Source: JBEBGV01 sp040081265 (lineage in GTDB: Bacteria > Acidobacteriota > Vicinamibacteria > Vicinamibacterales > UBA2999). From it: a stretch of DNA of 59,412 nt. The notes under the pieces are model-generated. The model was given only the letters and a program-made list of their open reading frames with translations. It was not told the origin of the DNA and searched no databases. Location of the stretch: contig JBEBGV010000028.1 of NCBI GenBank assembly GCA_040081265.1, positions 1 to 59,412 of the forward strand, given 5' to 3'. A program made the translations under genes and the position numbers. This document shows positions 34,484-42,925 of this stretch, in pieces; position 1 is the first letter of the stretch, and each line of letters opens with the position of its first letter.

Positions 34484-35521
34484 GTGACACGAGAAGATAC
34501 CCACGTTCCACGCGCCACTGGCGCCCGATTCGCACGATGGTGCGCGGGCGTTGTGTCGGCGTTGTTTGCCCTCCTGGTGCTGACTCCCGCAGTGTCGGCG
34601 CAGGTCGTGTCACCGGACCCCGGTGAGACGCCGGCAGTCGTGCGACAGCCCGCGGCGCCGCGCCCGCTGGCCGGACTCGGTGAGTCCACGCTCACGCCAA
34701 CCGAATACCGCATCGGTGCTGACGACGTGCTGTCGATCACGGTGCTGCAGGCACCTGAACTCAACACGTCGGTGCGCGTCGCAGAGGCCGGTGACATCTC
34801 GCTTCCGCTCATCGGCGTCGTCCACGCGTCCGCGTTGACGACGCGCGAACTCGAGAACGCCATCAAGACGCGTTTGCGCGAAGGGTTCATCAGAGACCCG
34901 GAAGTAACCGTCCTCGTCACCGAGATCCGCAGCCGCGGCGTGTCGGTGGTCGGTGCGATTCAGCGCCCGGGCGTGATTCAGGTGCGCGGCACGACGACCT
35001 TGCTCGAGGTGCTGTCGATGGCGGGCGGCCTCTCCGCCAACGCCGGCGATTCGGTCGTCGTGGTGCGCGGCAACGGCCAGACCACCGCGCAGCAGACCAT
35101 CGACATCAAGCTGAAGGCGCTGATGGCGGCTGACATGGCCGCCAACATCCAGCTCCTGCCTGGTGACGTCGTCAACGTGCAGAGCGCGGCGCTGATCTAC
35201 GTGATGGGGTCGGTGAACAAGCCGGGAGCCTACGCGATGCGCGGCAACGATCGCCTCACCGTGCTGCGCGCGCTGGCCTACGGTGAAGGCGCCGCCGCCG
35301 CCGCCGGCAAGAGCAGCGCGTTCGTGCTCCGCGTCGGCGACCAGGGCGAACGGGTCGAGATTCCAGTCAACCTCGACGACATCCTGAAAGGCCGCGCGCC
35401 GGACATCGAGATGCAGGCGCAGGACGTGTTGTTCGTCCCTGAAAACGGCTCGAAGAAGGCCTCGATCGCCACCATCAACTACCTGACGCGCATCATCTCG
35501 CTGCGCGGATTCCTCCCATAG
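34484..35521 (+). CDS. Outer-membrane polysaccharide export protein (Wza/BexD family)
   Basis: This is the periplasmic/outer-membrane export protein that works with a Wzc-type partner. GTG 34484 gives 345 residues and is preceded by GGAG; it starts a normal signal peptide (RFARWCAGVVSALFALLVLT...VSAQ), whereas the frame upstream is not protein-like. There is no lipobox cysteine. The Poly_export domain is seen in YRIGADDVLSITVLQAPELN and GDISLPLIGVVHA, followed by SLBB repeats (RGVSVVGAIQRPGVIQV; IYVMGSVNKPGAYAM). It is the first gene of the plus-strand operon; the Wzc-like gene starts 11 bases downstream. Confidence 0.9.
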   Translation: MTREDTHVPRATGARFARWCAGVVSALFALLVLTPAVSAQVVSPDPGETPAVVRQPAAPRPLAGLGESTLTPTEYRIGADDVLSITVLQAPELNTSVRVAEAGDISLPLIGVVHASALTTRELENAIKTRLREGFIRDPEVTVLVTEIRSRGVSVVGAIQRPGVIQVRGTTTLLEVLSMAGGLSANAGDSVVVVRGNGQTTAQQTIDIKLKALMAADMAANIQLLPGDVVNVQSAALIYVMGSVNKPGAYAMRGNDRLTVLRALAYGEGAAAAAGKSSAFVLRVGDQGERVEIPVNLDDILKGRAPDIEMQAQDVLFVPENGSKKASIATINYLTRIISLRGFLP

Positions 35522-35532
35522 CTGACACGACC

Positions 35533-37878
35533 ATGACACGAATTAGCGATGCGCTGCGGAAAGCGCAACAGCAGGAGGAAGCGTTGCGCCGCGGCACCGA
35601 GGCCGACGCTCCAGCCAGGGCCGACGGTGCGGCGCACGAAGAAGCGGCCAGCCCGTGGCCGATCGACGATGAGACCGTCGAGCAGACGCGCCAGGCGGCC
35701 TCCACGCGACGGGAGCCCGAGGCTGAGCGTCCGCGCGGCGACGATGGATGGGAACTGGCGACCGGTCGCAGCGATGAGGGTCTTGTCGTCTCGCGTACGG
35801 CTCTGGCCGGGCGCAGGCCGGCTCGTCCGGCCCATCCCACCAGGGACCTGGTTCGCTACGGCGACATGCTTCGCCGCCGCTGGCTGACCGGCGTGGCCAT
35901 TCTGGTTGTCGTCACGGCGGGGATCACCATCGGCGTGCTGCGGCAGACGCCGACCTACCGTGCGGCGGGGCTGCTCGAGATCAGGCGCGAGGCGACCGGC
36001 ACGGCGCAGGTTCAGACCTTGTTCGCCTCCGAGCGAGTGTCGACCGACGACCTCGAAACGCAGTTCGGCATCCTGCGGAGCGGAACACTGGCCCGCCGCG
36101 TCGTGGCGCAACTGAGCCCGACCGTGCCCGTTGGCATTCGTCGCTCCGAGGCGCGCGACCTGACCGCCGACAAGCTGCAGCGAACCCTGCGCATCACGCC
36201 GAAGACGGGCAGTCGTCTCGTCGAGGTGAGCTACGAGTCGACCAACCCGGCGCTCTCCGCCTGGGTGGTCAATGCGGTGCTCGACACCTACCTGCAGCTT
36301 CGTCAGGAAGAAGCGACGACAAGCGCGGAGTGGCTGGACCGTCAGCTCGCAGCGGCACGTCAGCAGCTCGAGAACTCTGAAGACCGCCTGCGCACCTTCC
36401 TGCACAGCCATGGGCTCGACGTCATCGAGACCGGCAAGGGCGAGACCGTCCAGGTGGTGAACCAGCGCATCCAGACGCTGCACGACTCACTCGCCGATGC
36501 ACAGGCTGAACGCATCGAGAAACAGTCGAGTGCGGAACAGGCCGCGCAGCACGCCGGGTCCACCGATCTCGACAGCCCGGTGCTGCAGAGCCTGAATGTG
36601 CGCGTCGCCGATCTGCGCCGCGAACACGCACGGTTATCGGCGGCATTCCACGACGAGTATCCGGCGGTCAAGGCGGTCGCCAGCCAGATTGCCGAGATGG
36701 AGCGTGCCATCGAGCGGGAGTCCAAGCTCGTCGTGCAGCGCGCCGACCGCGAGTTCCAGTCCGCCCGTCGGCGTGAGGCGCTGATTCAGCAGGTGCTCGA
36801 TCAGGAGAACGCGGTTGTCCAGGCGCTGGGACAGGCCCCGTCGAGTCCCGGTGGCTACGAGTCGCTCAAGCGCGAAGTCGTCACCAACCAGGCCCAGTAC
36901 GCGGCCCTCGACCAGAAGCTGAAGGACGTCAGCATCTCCGCCGCACTCAAGGCGGCCAACGTCGGCGTCGTCGACCGCGCCAGCGCAACGCCGGAAGGTC
37001 CAGGCGCCTCCTTGCCGCTGGCCATCGGTCTGGCGGGAATGGTCGGACTGGTCCTTGGCGTCGGCGGCATGTTCCTGCAGGAACACCTCGACACCAGCAT
37101 GCGCAGCGTCGAGGACGTGGAGGGTTACCTGGGTCTGCCGACACTGGCAGCGATTCCGGGACGCTTTGGCACCAGCCGCCTGCGCTTCCGTCCGGGTGCG
37201 GACGCAGCGCCCGCTCACAACTGGCGCCTCATCGACCAGCACGGGCGCGATACCTCGGCCCTGGCCGAGGCATTTGCCGCCCTTCGTACCGCCGTCCTGC
37301 TTCGCGACGATGCCTCCGGACCGCTGACGCTGCTCGTGACGAGCGCGACCGGCGGAGAGGGCAAGACGACGGTGGCCGTCAACCTGGCGATGTCGCTCGC
37401 ACGCCTCAACCACCGCGTGCTGCTGATCGACGCGAACCTGCGGTCGCCGTCGGTGCACTTTGCGTTCGACGCGCCCGGCGACAAGAACCTCGTCGACGTG
37501 CTGGCACACGGCGCTCACTGGCAGGGCTGTGTGCAGAAGGTGCAGCCGAACCTCGACATGCTGGCCGCCGGTACCGCCGACATGAGCCCGGCGGACCTGC
37601 TGTCGCTGCCGCAGATGCCGCAGCTCGTGGTGCACGCGGCAGAGGAGTACGACTTCGTGCTCTTCGATTCGCCGGCCCTGCTCGCGCATCCGGCGGACGT
37701 CCATGCCCTCGCCAGCCTCGCGGACAGCGTGCTGCTGACGGTGAGGCAGGGACACACGCCGCGCGAGGCGGTGGCGCAGGCGCTGTCGCAGCTCGACCGT
37801 GTCAGTGGTGTGGTGCTCAACGGATTCCAGGCCCCGCGCGCCGGTGGACGAAGCCGCGCGTTTGTGGAGGTCGCGTGA
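35533..37878 (+). CDS. Wzc-like polysaccharide co-polymerase with a BY-kinase domain
   Basis: The 781-residue protein has a short helical N-terminus (TRISDALRKAQQQEE), a first membrane segment near residues 119-136, a large periplasmic coiled-coil region, a second membrane segment near 494-512 and a cytoplasmic ATPase. The ATPase has Walker A TSATGGEGKTTVAVNLA (about 602-618), A' LLIDANLRSPSV and B FVLFDSPALL. The C-terminus (last 20 residues) has no tyrosine cluster, so the usual autophosphorylation tail is missing. It should regulate chain length and export with the Wza-like protein. Confidence 0.91.
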   Translation: MTRISDALRKAQQQEEALRRGTEADAPARADGAAHEEAASPWPIDDETVEQTRQAASTRREPEAERPRGDDGWELATGRSDEGLVVSRTALAGRRPARPAHPTRDLVRYGDMLRRRWLTGVAILVVVTAGITIGVLRQTPTYRAAGLLEIRREATGTAQVQTLFASERVSTDDLETQFGILRSGTLARRVVAQLSPTVPVGIRRSEARDLTADKLQRTLRITPKTGSRLVEVSYESTNPALSAWVVNAVLDTYLQLRQEEATTSAEWLDRQLAAARQQLENSEDRLRTFLHSHGLDVIETGKGETVQVVNQRIQTLHDSLADAQAERIEKQSSAEQAAQHAGSTDLDSPVLQSLNVRVADLRREHARLSAAFHDEYPAVKAVASQIAEMERAIERESKLVVQRADREFQSARRREALIQQVLDQENAVVQALGQAPSSPGGYESLKREVVTNQAQYAALDQKLKDVSISAALKAANVGVVDRASATPEGPGASLPLAIGLAGMVGLVLGVGGMFLQEHLDTSMRSVEDVEGYLGLPTLAAIPGRFGTSRLRFRPGADAAPAHNWRLIDQHGRDTSALAEAFAALRTAVLLRDDASGPLTLLVTSATGGEGKTTVAVNLAMSLARLNHRVLLIDANLRSPSVHFAFDAPGDKNLVDVLAHGAHWQGCVQKVQPNLDMLAAGTADMSPADLLSLPQMPQLVVHAAEEYDFVLFDSPALLAHPADVHALASLADSVLLTVRQGHTPREAVAQALSQLDRVSGVVLNGFQAPRAGGRSRAFVEVA

Positions 37879-37960
37879 AGCCCGCGATGCGAAGAACTCT
37901 GGCGGGCGTGACGAGTCGCTCGTTCCTTGTGGTTGGTGTGCGTTCGGAGGAGATGGGCAC

Positions 37961-38611
37961 ATGTTGAAGTTTCTTTTTGCGGCGAAACCGGCGGGCCTGA
38001 GCGACGGCATCGACCTCCAGCAGATGGACGTCATGCTGACGCGCGAAATGTCAGCCACGCTCGCCAGGGCCGGCGTGGCCACCTTCAGGCAGTCGTTGCC
38101 GCGCCTGCGTGCCGAACTGGAGCGCGCGCGCCGCTACAACCGGCCGTTGACGATGGCGCTGATCGGCGACGCCCGCGTCTCGGCGGGATGGCCGCCGGCG
38201 CCTGTGCTCTACGAGGCCGGCACTGGTCGCACAGCCAATGGCAATGGCAATGGGAACGGACATGGCACCCACGCTGCGCCCCTGGCCCCGGGCTCGCCGC
38301 TCATCCCAGCCGTCATCGCCTCGATGCTGCGCGAGATGACCCGGGACGTGGACATCGTCACCTACGCCGCGACCCTCGGGCGCTGCGTCGTGGCGATGCC
38401 GGAGGCCACTGAAGTCCAGGGACGGCAGGCCATGACCCGGGTCGGTGAGATGTGTGCGCGCCGGCTGATGGTGCCGGTGCAGGCCAGGCTGGCGAGCTTC
38501 CCGCGAGATGGGTGGACGCTCGAAGAACTGGTCCGCCGCGCAGTGGACGTCGAAGGCGAGACGCACTCGGCGCCAGATTCGATCAGGTCAGTTGAGGAAG
38601 CGACGCGCTAG
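37961..38611 (+). CDS. Degenerate GGDEF-domain protein, possible c-di-GMP receptor
   Basis: ATG 37961 follows a GGAGGAG box and gives 216 residues. The fold pattern is GGDEF-like: LPRLRAELERARRYNRPLTM at residues 47-66, then an Asn/Gly-rich insert (about 90-105), a helix, DIVTYAATLGRCVVAMPEA (about 131-149) where GGDEF should be, and ARLASFPRDGWTLEELVRRA at the end. The GGDEF signature is lost, so cyclase activity is unlikely. An RxxD (R128, D131) stands just before the lost motif, as in the inhibitory I-site that binds c-di-GMP. The situation recalls PelD, a degenerate GGDEF receptor of another polysaccharide system. It lies between the chain-length gene and a phosphoglycosyltransferase gene. 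Confidence 0.65.
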   Translation: MLKFLFAAKPAGLSDGIDLQQMDVMLTREMSATLARAGVATFRQSLPRLRAELERARRYNRPLTMALIGDARVSAGWPPAPVLYEAGTGRTANGNGNGNGHGTHAAPLAPGSPLIPAVIASMLREMTRDVDIVTYAATLGRCVVAMPEATEVQGRQAMTRVGEMCARRLMVPVQARLASFPRDGWTLEELVRRAVDVEGETHSAPDSIRSVEEATR

Positions 38612-38655
38612 ACGGTTGTCGGCTGTAGCCACCAGGTATCCCGCGGAGGTTTGAG

Positions 38656-39348
38656 ATGGTCTTCCCGATCGGAGTAAGCCAGGACACGCCCCGGATTCGC
38701 ACGGAGCGGCAGTGGTACGAGCTGACGGCGAAGCCGCGTCTCGAGCCCGCCCGCTACGAGCGGATCAAGCGTGCGATCGATCTGGCGGTGTGCTTCGCGG
38801 TGCTGCCGATCGTGCTGCCAGTGATGCTCCTCAGCGTCCTGGCGATCCGCCTGGATTCGAAAGGCAGCGCGTTCTTTGTCCAGCAGCGCACGGGCAAGGG
38901 CGGACGACGTTTCGGGATGTTCAAGCTCAGGACGATGGTGCACAACGCGGGCGAGTTGAAGGAGAAGTACATGCACCTCAACGAGCACACCTATCCCGAC
39001 TTCAAGATCACCAACGACCCGCGGATGACGCGCATCGGTCGAATACTCAGGAAACTGAGCTTCGACGAGCTCCCCCAGGTCTTCAACGTCATTCGCGGCG
39101 AGATGACGCTGGTCGGTCCGCGCCCCACGTCGTTTGCAGCGACGACGTATCGGCTGTGGCATACGGCACGGCTCGAGGTCAAACCGGGACTCACCGGTCT
39201 CTGGCAGGTGAGTGGTCGCGGTGAACTCGACTTCGACGATCGCCTCCGCCTCGACCTGGCCTACATCGACAACCGCTGCCTGCTGCTCGATCTGAAGATC
39301 CTGCTGCGGACAGTGCGCGCCGTTGGTTCCACCAAGGGGGCCGTCTGA
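38656..39348 (+). CDS. Phosphoglycosyltransferase, small monotopic type (WbaP C-terminal/PglC-like)
   Basis: The 230-residue enzyme has one membrane-embedded hydrophobic helix (AIDLAVCFAVLPIVLPVMLL) followed by the catalytic domain with QQRTGKGGRRFGMFKLRTM, the DE pair in LSFDELPQVFNV, VGPRPTS and PGLTGLWQVSGRGELDFDDR. It transfers a sugar phosphate from a UDP-sugar to undecaprenyl phosphate. Unlike the enzyme at 14,720 it lacks the four-helix and Rossmann-like N-terminal part. Two such enzymes in one locus suggest two glycans or two initiating sugars. A GGAGG box precedes the ATG. The fusion gene starts one base after its stop. Confidence 0.92.
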   Translation: MVFPIGVSQDTPRIRTERQWYELTAKPRLEPARYERIKRAIDLAVCFAVLPIVLPVMLLSVLAIRLDSKGSAFFVQQRTGKGGRRFGMFKLRTMVHNAGELKEKYMHLNEHTYPDFKITNDPRMTRIGRILRKLSFDELPQVFNVIRGEMTLVGPRPTSFAATTYRLWHTARLEVKPGLTGLWQVSGRGELDFDDRLRLDLAYIDNRCLLLDLKILLRTVRAVGSTKGAV

Positions 39349-39349
39349 G

Positions 39350-42300
39350 ATGAGCCTTCTGGCCGTGTGGGCATTCTGGCTGGCTGTCGCGCTGCTCGTC
39401 TACGCGTACGGCGGCTTTGCGATCGTCATCGCAGCCGTCGGAGCGCTGTGGCGGCGCCCTGTACAGACGGCGCCCATCACGCCCAAAGTGTCACTCCTCA
39501 TTGCCGCCTACAACGAGGAAGCCGTGATCGCGGAGCGACTCGAGAACGCCCTCGCGATGGACTATCCGCGGGAGCAGCTCGAGATCATCGTCGCCTGTGA
39601 CGGCTGCACCGATCGCACGGCCGATATCGCCGAGTGCTATGCCGACCGCGGCGTACGCGTGCTGCGGCTGGCGCGTGCCGGCAAGATTCACGCGCTTGAC
39701 GCCGCCGTCCGGCAGGCGACGGGCGAGGTGCTCGCGTTCTCTGACGCCAACACGATGTGCTCGAAGCACTCGATGCGAGCGCTGGTGCGCAGCTTCGCAG
39801 ATCCGGGCGTGGGTGGAGTGGCCGGCCATACGACCTACGCCCTCGAGCAGGGCAGCGAGTCCAGCAGCCAGGGCGAGAACCTGTATTGGAACTACGACAC
39901 CTGGCTCAAGAAACTCGAGAGCCACACGGGAAGCGTCGTCTCGGCGCACGGCGGTCTCTACGCCATCCGCAGGTCGCTCTATCGCACCGTTCCCGATTCC
40001 GCCGTCACCGATGACTTCGGTATCTCGACGACGGTGATCGACCTCGGCTACCGCCTGGTGTTCGAGGCGGAGGCGCGGGCGGTCGAATTCGCCGTTCCCG
40101 AGGCGCGCCGGGAGTTCCGGCGGCGCGTGCGCCTGATGACGCGCGGCCTGCGTGGCGTGGTGATGCGGCGCCGCCTGCTGAATCCGGCGGTGTCGGGCTT
40201 CTACGCGGTCGTGCTGTTCTCGCACAAGGTCGTCAGGCGGCTGGCGCCGATTGCTCTGGTCACCGCGCTGGCGACATCGCTCTATCTCGCTCCCCAGGGC
40301 GGGCTGTATCTGCTGGCGGCGGTCGCGCAGACGTTCTTCTACGCGCTCGCCGTGGCCGGTCTCCTTCTGAGACGGACGGCGCTCGGCAAGTCGAAGGCGG
40401 TCTACGTGCCGTTCTTCTACTGCATGGCCAACGTGGCGTCGGCCATCGCACTCTTCGAGCTGGTTCGCGGCACGCGTATCGAGCTGTGGCAGCCGCAGCG
40501 GCAGCCCGACGCTGGCACCGCAGCTGACGGAACGGGCACGACGCCAGGCGCCGTGGTAATCGGGCTCGATTCGATTACCGGCCTTCAGACCGTCAGGCGC
40601 CTCGCCGCGCGAGGCATCCCGGTGACGGCCTTTGCCGCCAACCGATCACATCCCTCGTGCCGCACCAACTCGTGCGAACGGATCGTGTTCGCGAAGACGT
40701 CCGGGCGTGAGCTCGTGGACGCGCTGCTCGACGAGGCCTCACGCTTTCCCGTCCCGCCGGTGCTGTTCCCGTGCACCGACCTGAGTGTGCTCGCGGTCTC
40801 GCAGTATCGCGACGAACTGGCCTCCGGCTATCGGATGGTGCTGCCCGAGCCCGGGGTCATCGAACTGCTGCTCGACAAGGCGCGATTCCAGGCCTACGCA
40901 ACCGAGAAGGGCCTTCCCATCGCAGCCACCGCTGTGCTGACCAGCCGCGCTGACGCGGAACGCGCGGTGACCGAGCTGCGATTCCCGTGCGCGATCAAGC
41001 CGGCGGTCAAGACGCCGAGCTGGGTGTCGCGCACCTCGGCGAAGGTCTACCGCGTCGAGACCCCAGAGGAATTCCTGCAGCGTTACGACCAGGTCCGGCA
41101 CTGGACCGATCGGCTGATCGCGCAGGAATGGATTGACGGCTCGGACACGGCGCACGTCACCTGCAACGCCTACTTCGACGGCAACTCGAATCCGCACGTC
41201 ACGTTCGTCAGCCAGAAGCTGCGCCAGTGGCCGCTCGAGGGTGGCGTCGGCTGCCTCAGCCAGGAGTTCCTGAACGACGAGGTGCTTCGCGAGACGGTGC
41301 GCCTGTTCCAGGGTGTCGGTCATCGCGGACTCGCGTATCTCGAGATGAAGCGGGACGCGCGACGCGGACACTACGTGATCATCGAACCGAACGTCGGCCG
41401 TCCCACGGGACGGTCTGCCGCCGCTGATGACGCCGGCATCGACCTGCTGTACTCGCAGTACTGCGACGCCCTCGGCCGCCCGCTGCCGCCGGCACGCGAA
41501 CAGTCACAGGGACATGCCAAGTGGGTCTACCTGCGACAGGACCTGCAATCAGCCGTTCAGCACTGGCGCCAGGGGACGCTCACCCTCTCGGGATGGATGC
41601 AGTCACTCGCCGGGTTCCGCCGCGACGCGGTGTTCTCGTGGAGCGACCCGCGGCCGTTCATCGCCGACATCAAGGCACTTCGGCAGAAGGCGAAGAACCG
41701 GCGTGTGGTCGACCGTCAGCAGCCGGTGCTCGCGCCTGTTCTCGGCTCAGTCGACTTCGACGTCCACGGCGTCGTTGGCATCCGACTGGTCGATGCGTCG
41801 GCGTCGGACATCGCCGCTGTCGTACGCCAGCTCGGGCCGTTCCAGAAGCCGCTCGACCGCCAGCCTGACATCACGGTTCGATTCGTGGACGACCTGCCCG
41901 TGCACGGGCTGCAGTGGGTCGAGTTCGGACGCACCGGGTTCACCGAAGACGGCTTCTACGTCGTGCAGAGCGGCAAGCGGCCGGCACGCGTCAAGCTGGC
42001 GCTCGAAGAGGTCGGCGAGTATCCCGAGATCGTCTGCCAGCGAGGGCTGAAGTCGGTCCCGATGCTGATGGCGATCGTGACGATCACGGCGCTGCAGCAC
42101 GGATGTGTGCCGCTGCATGCGTCGGCCTTCACCTACAAGGGCGTCGGCGTGCTGGTGTGTGGCTGGGCCAAGGGCGGCAAGACCGAGTCGCTCCTCGCGT
42201 TCTCGTCAGAGGGCGCTGAGTACATCGGCGACGAGTGGATCCTGCTGACACCAGACGGGCGCATGCTCGGCATCCCGGAACACATCCGTCTTCAGGACTG

Positions 42301-42925
42301 GCACCTCGCGCAGTTGCCCAGGGTACGCGCGCGGGTATCAGCCGGCAAGCGGGCGTTCTTCAAGAGCATCCGGATGCTCGACGCGATGCATCGGCGCGCC
42401 TCGCGTGGGGTCCTGGCTCGCGTGTGGCCGACAGGCGTACTGAACGACGCTCTGCCGCCGCTCAAGCGTCAGCTCAACGCGCAGCTGAATCCCGCCGAGG
42501 TGTTCGAGCGGCAGGGCGCGTTCGAGGGGCGTCTCGACAAGGTCTTCTTCATGGTCAGCTACGACCGGCCGGAAATCACGGTCGAAGGGGCTGACGCTGC
42601 CGAGATCGCCGAACGCATGACCGCGTCGGTGGCTTTCGAGCGTCTGCCACTGGTGTCGTCGTGGCTCGCCTATCAGTTTGCGTTCCCGTCGCGTCGCGGC
42701 GGTCTGTTCGAGCGCATGCATCACCTTCAGCAGGCAGGCCTCTCGCGCCTGCTTGCGGGGACCGAGGCTTTCGTGGTGCGGCATCCCTATCCGTGCAACC
42801 TGCGAGAACTGTTCGACGCAATGGCACCGTCGTGCCACCCAGCGGCCACTCGAGTCACGCGCGATCGACGGCCGGTGTCGCAATTCGTTAGACGACCGCT
42901 TCAGGTCGAGGAACGCCAGTCATGA
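39350..42925 (+). CDS. Triple fusion: GT2 glycosyltransferase, ATP-grasp ligase, HprK-like kinase domain
   Basis: ATG 39350 gives 1,191 residues. A membrane segment (about 5-32) and a GT2 domain come first (VSLLIAAYNEEAVIAERLEN; IIVACDGCTDRT; AFSDANTMCSKHSM; VTDDFG), with further membrane helices near 280-375. An ATP-grasp region follows at about 400-775 (VVIGLDSITGLQTVRRLA; FPCAIKPAVKT; RLIAQEWIDG; IIEPNVGRPTGRS). From about 795 on is an HPr-kinase-like domain with CVPLHASAF, a P-loop-like GWAKGGKT (938-945) and YIGDEW. Activity of each part is unproven. The protein may link an amine or amino acid to a sugar or lipid. Its stop overlaps the start of the giant FN3 gene as ATGA. Confidence 0.82.
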   Translation: MSLLAVWAFWLAVALLVYAYGGFAIVIAAVGALWRRPVQTAPITPKVSLLIAAYNEEAVIAERLENALAMDYPREQLEIIVACDGCTDRTADIAECYADRGVRVLRLARAGKIHALDAAVRQATGEVLAFSDANTMCSKHSMRALVRSFADPGVGGVAGHTTYALEQGSESSSQGENLYWNYDTWLKKLESHTGSVVSAHGGLYAIRRSLYRTVPDSAVTDDFGISTTVIDLGYRLVFEAEARAVEFAVPEARREFRRRVRLMTRGLRGVVMRRRLLNPAVSGFYAVVLFSHKVVRRLAPIALVTALATSLYLAPQGGLYLLAAVAQTFFYALAVAGLLLRRTALGKSKAVYVPFFYCMANVASAIALFELVRGTRIELWQPQRQPDAGTAADGTGTTPGAVVIGLDSITGLQTVRRLAARGIPVTAFAANRSHPSCRTNSCERIVFAKTSGRELVDALLDEASRFPVPPVLFPCTDLSVLAVSQYRDELASGYRMVLPEPGVIELLLDKARFQAYATEKGLPIAATAVLTSRADAERAVTELRFPCAIKPAVKTPSWVSRTSAKVYRVETPEEFLQRYDQVRHWTDRLIAQEWIDGSDTAHVTCNAYFDGNSNPHVTFVSQKLRQWPLEGGVGCLSQEFLNDEVLRETVRLFQGVGHRGLAYLEMKRDARRGHYVIIEPNVGRPTGRSAAADDAGIDLLYSQYCDALGRPLPPAREQSQGHAKWVYLRQDLQSAVQHWRQGTLTLSGWMQSLAGFRRDAVFSWSDPRPFIADIKALRQKAKNRRVVDRQQPVLAPVLGSVDFDVHGVVGIRLVDASASDIAAVVRQLGPFQKPLDRQPDITVRFVDDLPVHGLQWVEFGRTGFTEDGFYVVQSGKRPARVKLALEEVGEYPEIVCQRGLKSVPMLMAIVTITALQHGCVPLHASAFTYKGVGVLVCGWAKGGKTESLLAFSSEGAEYIGDEWILLTPDGRMLGIPEHIRLQDWHLAQLPRVRARVSAGKRAFFKSIRMLDAMHRRASRGVLARVWPTGVLNDALPPLKRQLNAQLNPAEVFERQGAFEGRLDKVFFMVSYDRPEITVEGADAAEIAERMTASVAFERLPLVSSWLAYQFAFPSRRGGLFERMHHLQQAGLSRLLAGTEAFVVRHPYPCNLRELFDAMAPSCHPAATRVTRDRRPVSQFVRRPLQVEERQS

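Noticed and set aside
39350..42925. Reading the fusion as three separate genes
   Set aside because: There is no stop or good internal ribosome binding site between the domains, and the frame is continuous.
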